NCBI GenBank assembly: GCA_963698085.1
Contig: OY969122.1
Coordinates: forward strand, 1,798,001-1,862,000
Reading direction: 5' to 3'
Source: VRUE01 sp963698085
GTDB lineage: Bacteria > Actinomycetota > Thermoleophilia > Solirubrobacterales > 70-9
DNA: 64,000 nucleotides
The first letter of the stretch is position 1. The number at the start of each line of letters is the position of its first letter. A program made the position numbers and the translations under genes. This document shows, piece after piece, positions 63,949 through 64,000 of the stretch. The notes beneath the pieces are model-generated. The model did not search any database, was not told where the DNA came from, and worked only from the letters and a program-made list of their open reading frames with translations.

Positions 63949-64000
63949 CGCCGGGGGAGCGGAAGCGTGAGGGGGGAGCGGCGGTTGGCGACCGCCAACG
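63945..64000 (+). CDS. Next gene of the conjugation operon, truncated by the window
   Basis: The ATG at 63945 overlaps the previous stop (ATGA), following the pattern of the operon. Only 18 codons are visible (TPGERKREGGAAVGDRQ), too few to name. Confidence 0.5.
   Translation, partial: MTPGERKREGGAAVGDRQ

Overview
The window reads as a high-GC actinobacterial chromosome, most likely class Thermoleophilia (Solirubrobacterales-like). This is inferred from gene content and protein style: a Ctc-type L25, RNA polymerase sigma factors fused to a zinc-finger anti-sigma and a membrane tail, secreted CSLREA/beta-helix proteins, short exported proteins with a shared hydrophobic N-terminus, and an initiator tRNA of the actinobacterial type. 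No search was run, so the taxonomy is tentative.

Bases 1-16,400 are ordinary chromosome: the start of an ABC1-kinase gene; L25, peptidyl-tRNA hydrolase and a crotonase in one tight cluster; a frameshifted secreted beta-helix protein; a polysaccharide deacetylase with a membrane partner; mfd; a parvulin-type foldase; enolase; an FtsB/DivIC-like division protein; and a large polytopic glycosyltransferase-like protein. That last gene carries two copies of a ~120-bp palindromic element inserted in frame.

Bases 16,421-21,313 form a 4.9-kb mobile island. It is bounded by 38-bp inverted repeats whose outer 14 bp are also an exact direct repeat. It holds an IS1595-type transposase with an overlapping small HTH gene, two paralogous proteins of unknown function, a DUF5678-like/retropepsin-like pair, and a winged-helix-like/XRE regulator pair.

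Bases 21,310-30,883 return to chromosome: a membrane-anchored thermonuclease, a class I (DhnA-type) aldolase, a zinc-ribbon pseudo-rhomboid, a UPF0173 hydrolase, an R2-like di-metal oxidase, a fused sigma factor, tRNA-Leu(TAA), a ThDP enzyme, a Ppx/GppA phosphatase and the initiator tRNA-fMet.

From tRNA-fMet to the window end (about 33 kb) the content is accessory and looks like the left and middle part of an integrative conjugative element whose integrase and right end lie outside. First comes a regulatory operon with an OB-fold protein and four consecutive XRE regulators. Next is a potassium module (KdpD sensor half, KdpE, two tiny membrane peptides, KdpA, KdpC, KdpB, KdpD N-terminal half, universal stress protein). 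A RES/Xre toxin-antitoxin pair and an unknown 413-aa protein follow, then a second sigma/anti-sigma fusion with a set of exported surface proteins (including a LysM protein), and finally an 11.8-kb conjugation operon of the Tcp/VirB type. That operon encodes TcpC-like, small membrane, TcpE-like, VirB4-like, VirB6/TrbL-like, lysozyme+CHAP, coupling ATPase and replication-relaxation proteins, with nearly every stop codon overlapping the next start. A shared ~30-bp upstream motif precedes the element's sigma gene, its ArsR-type regulator and the conjugation operon, suggesting these three are controlled together.
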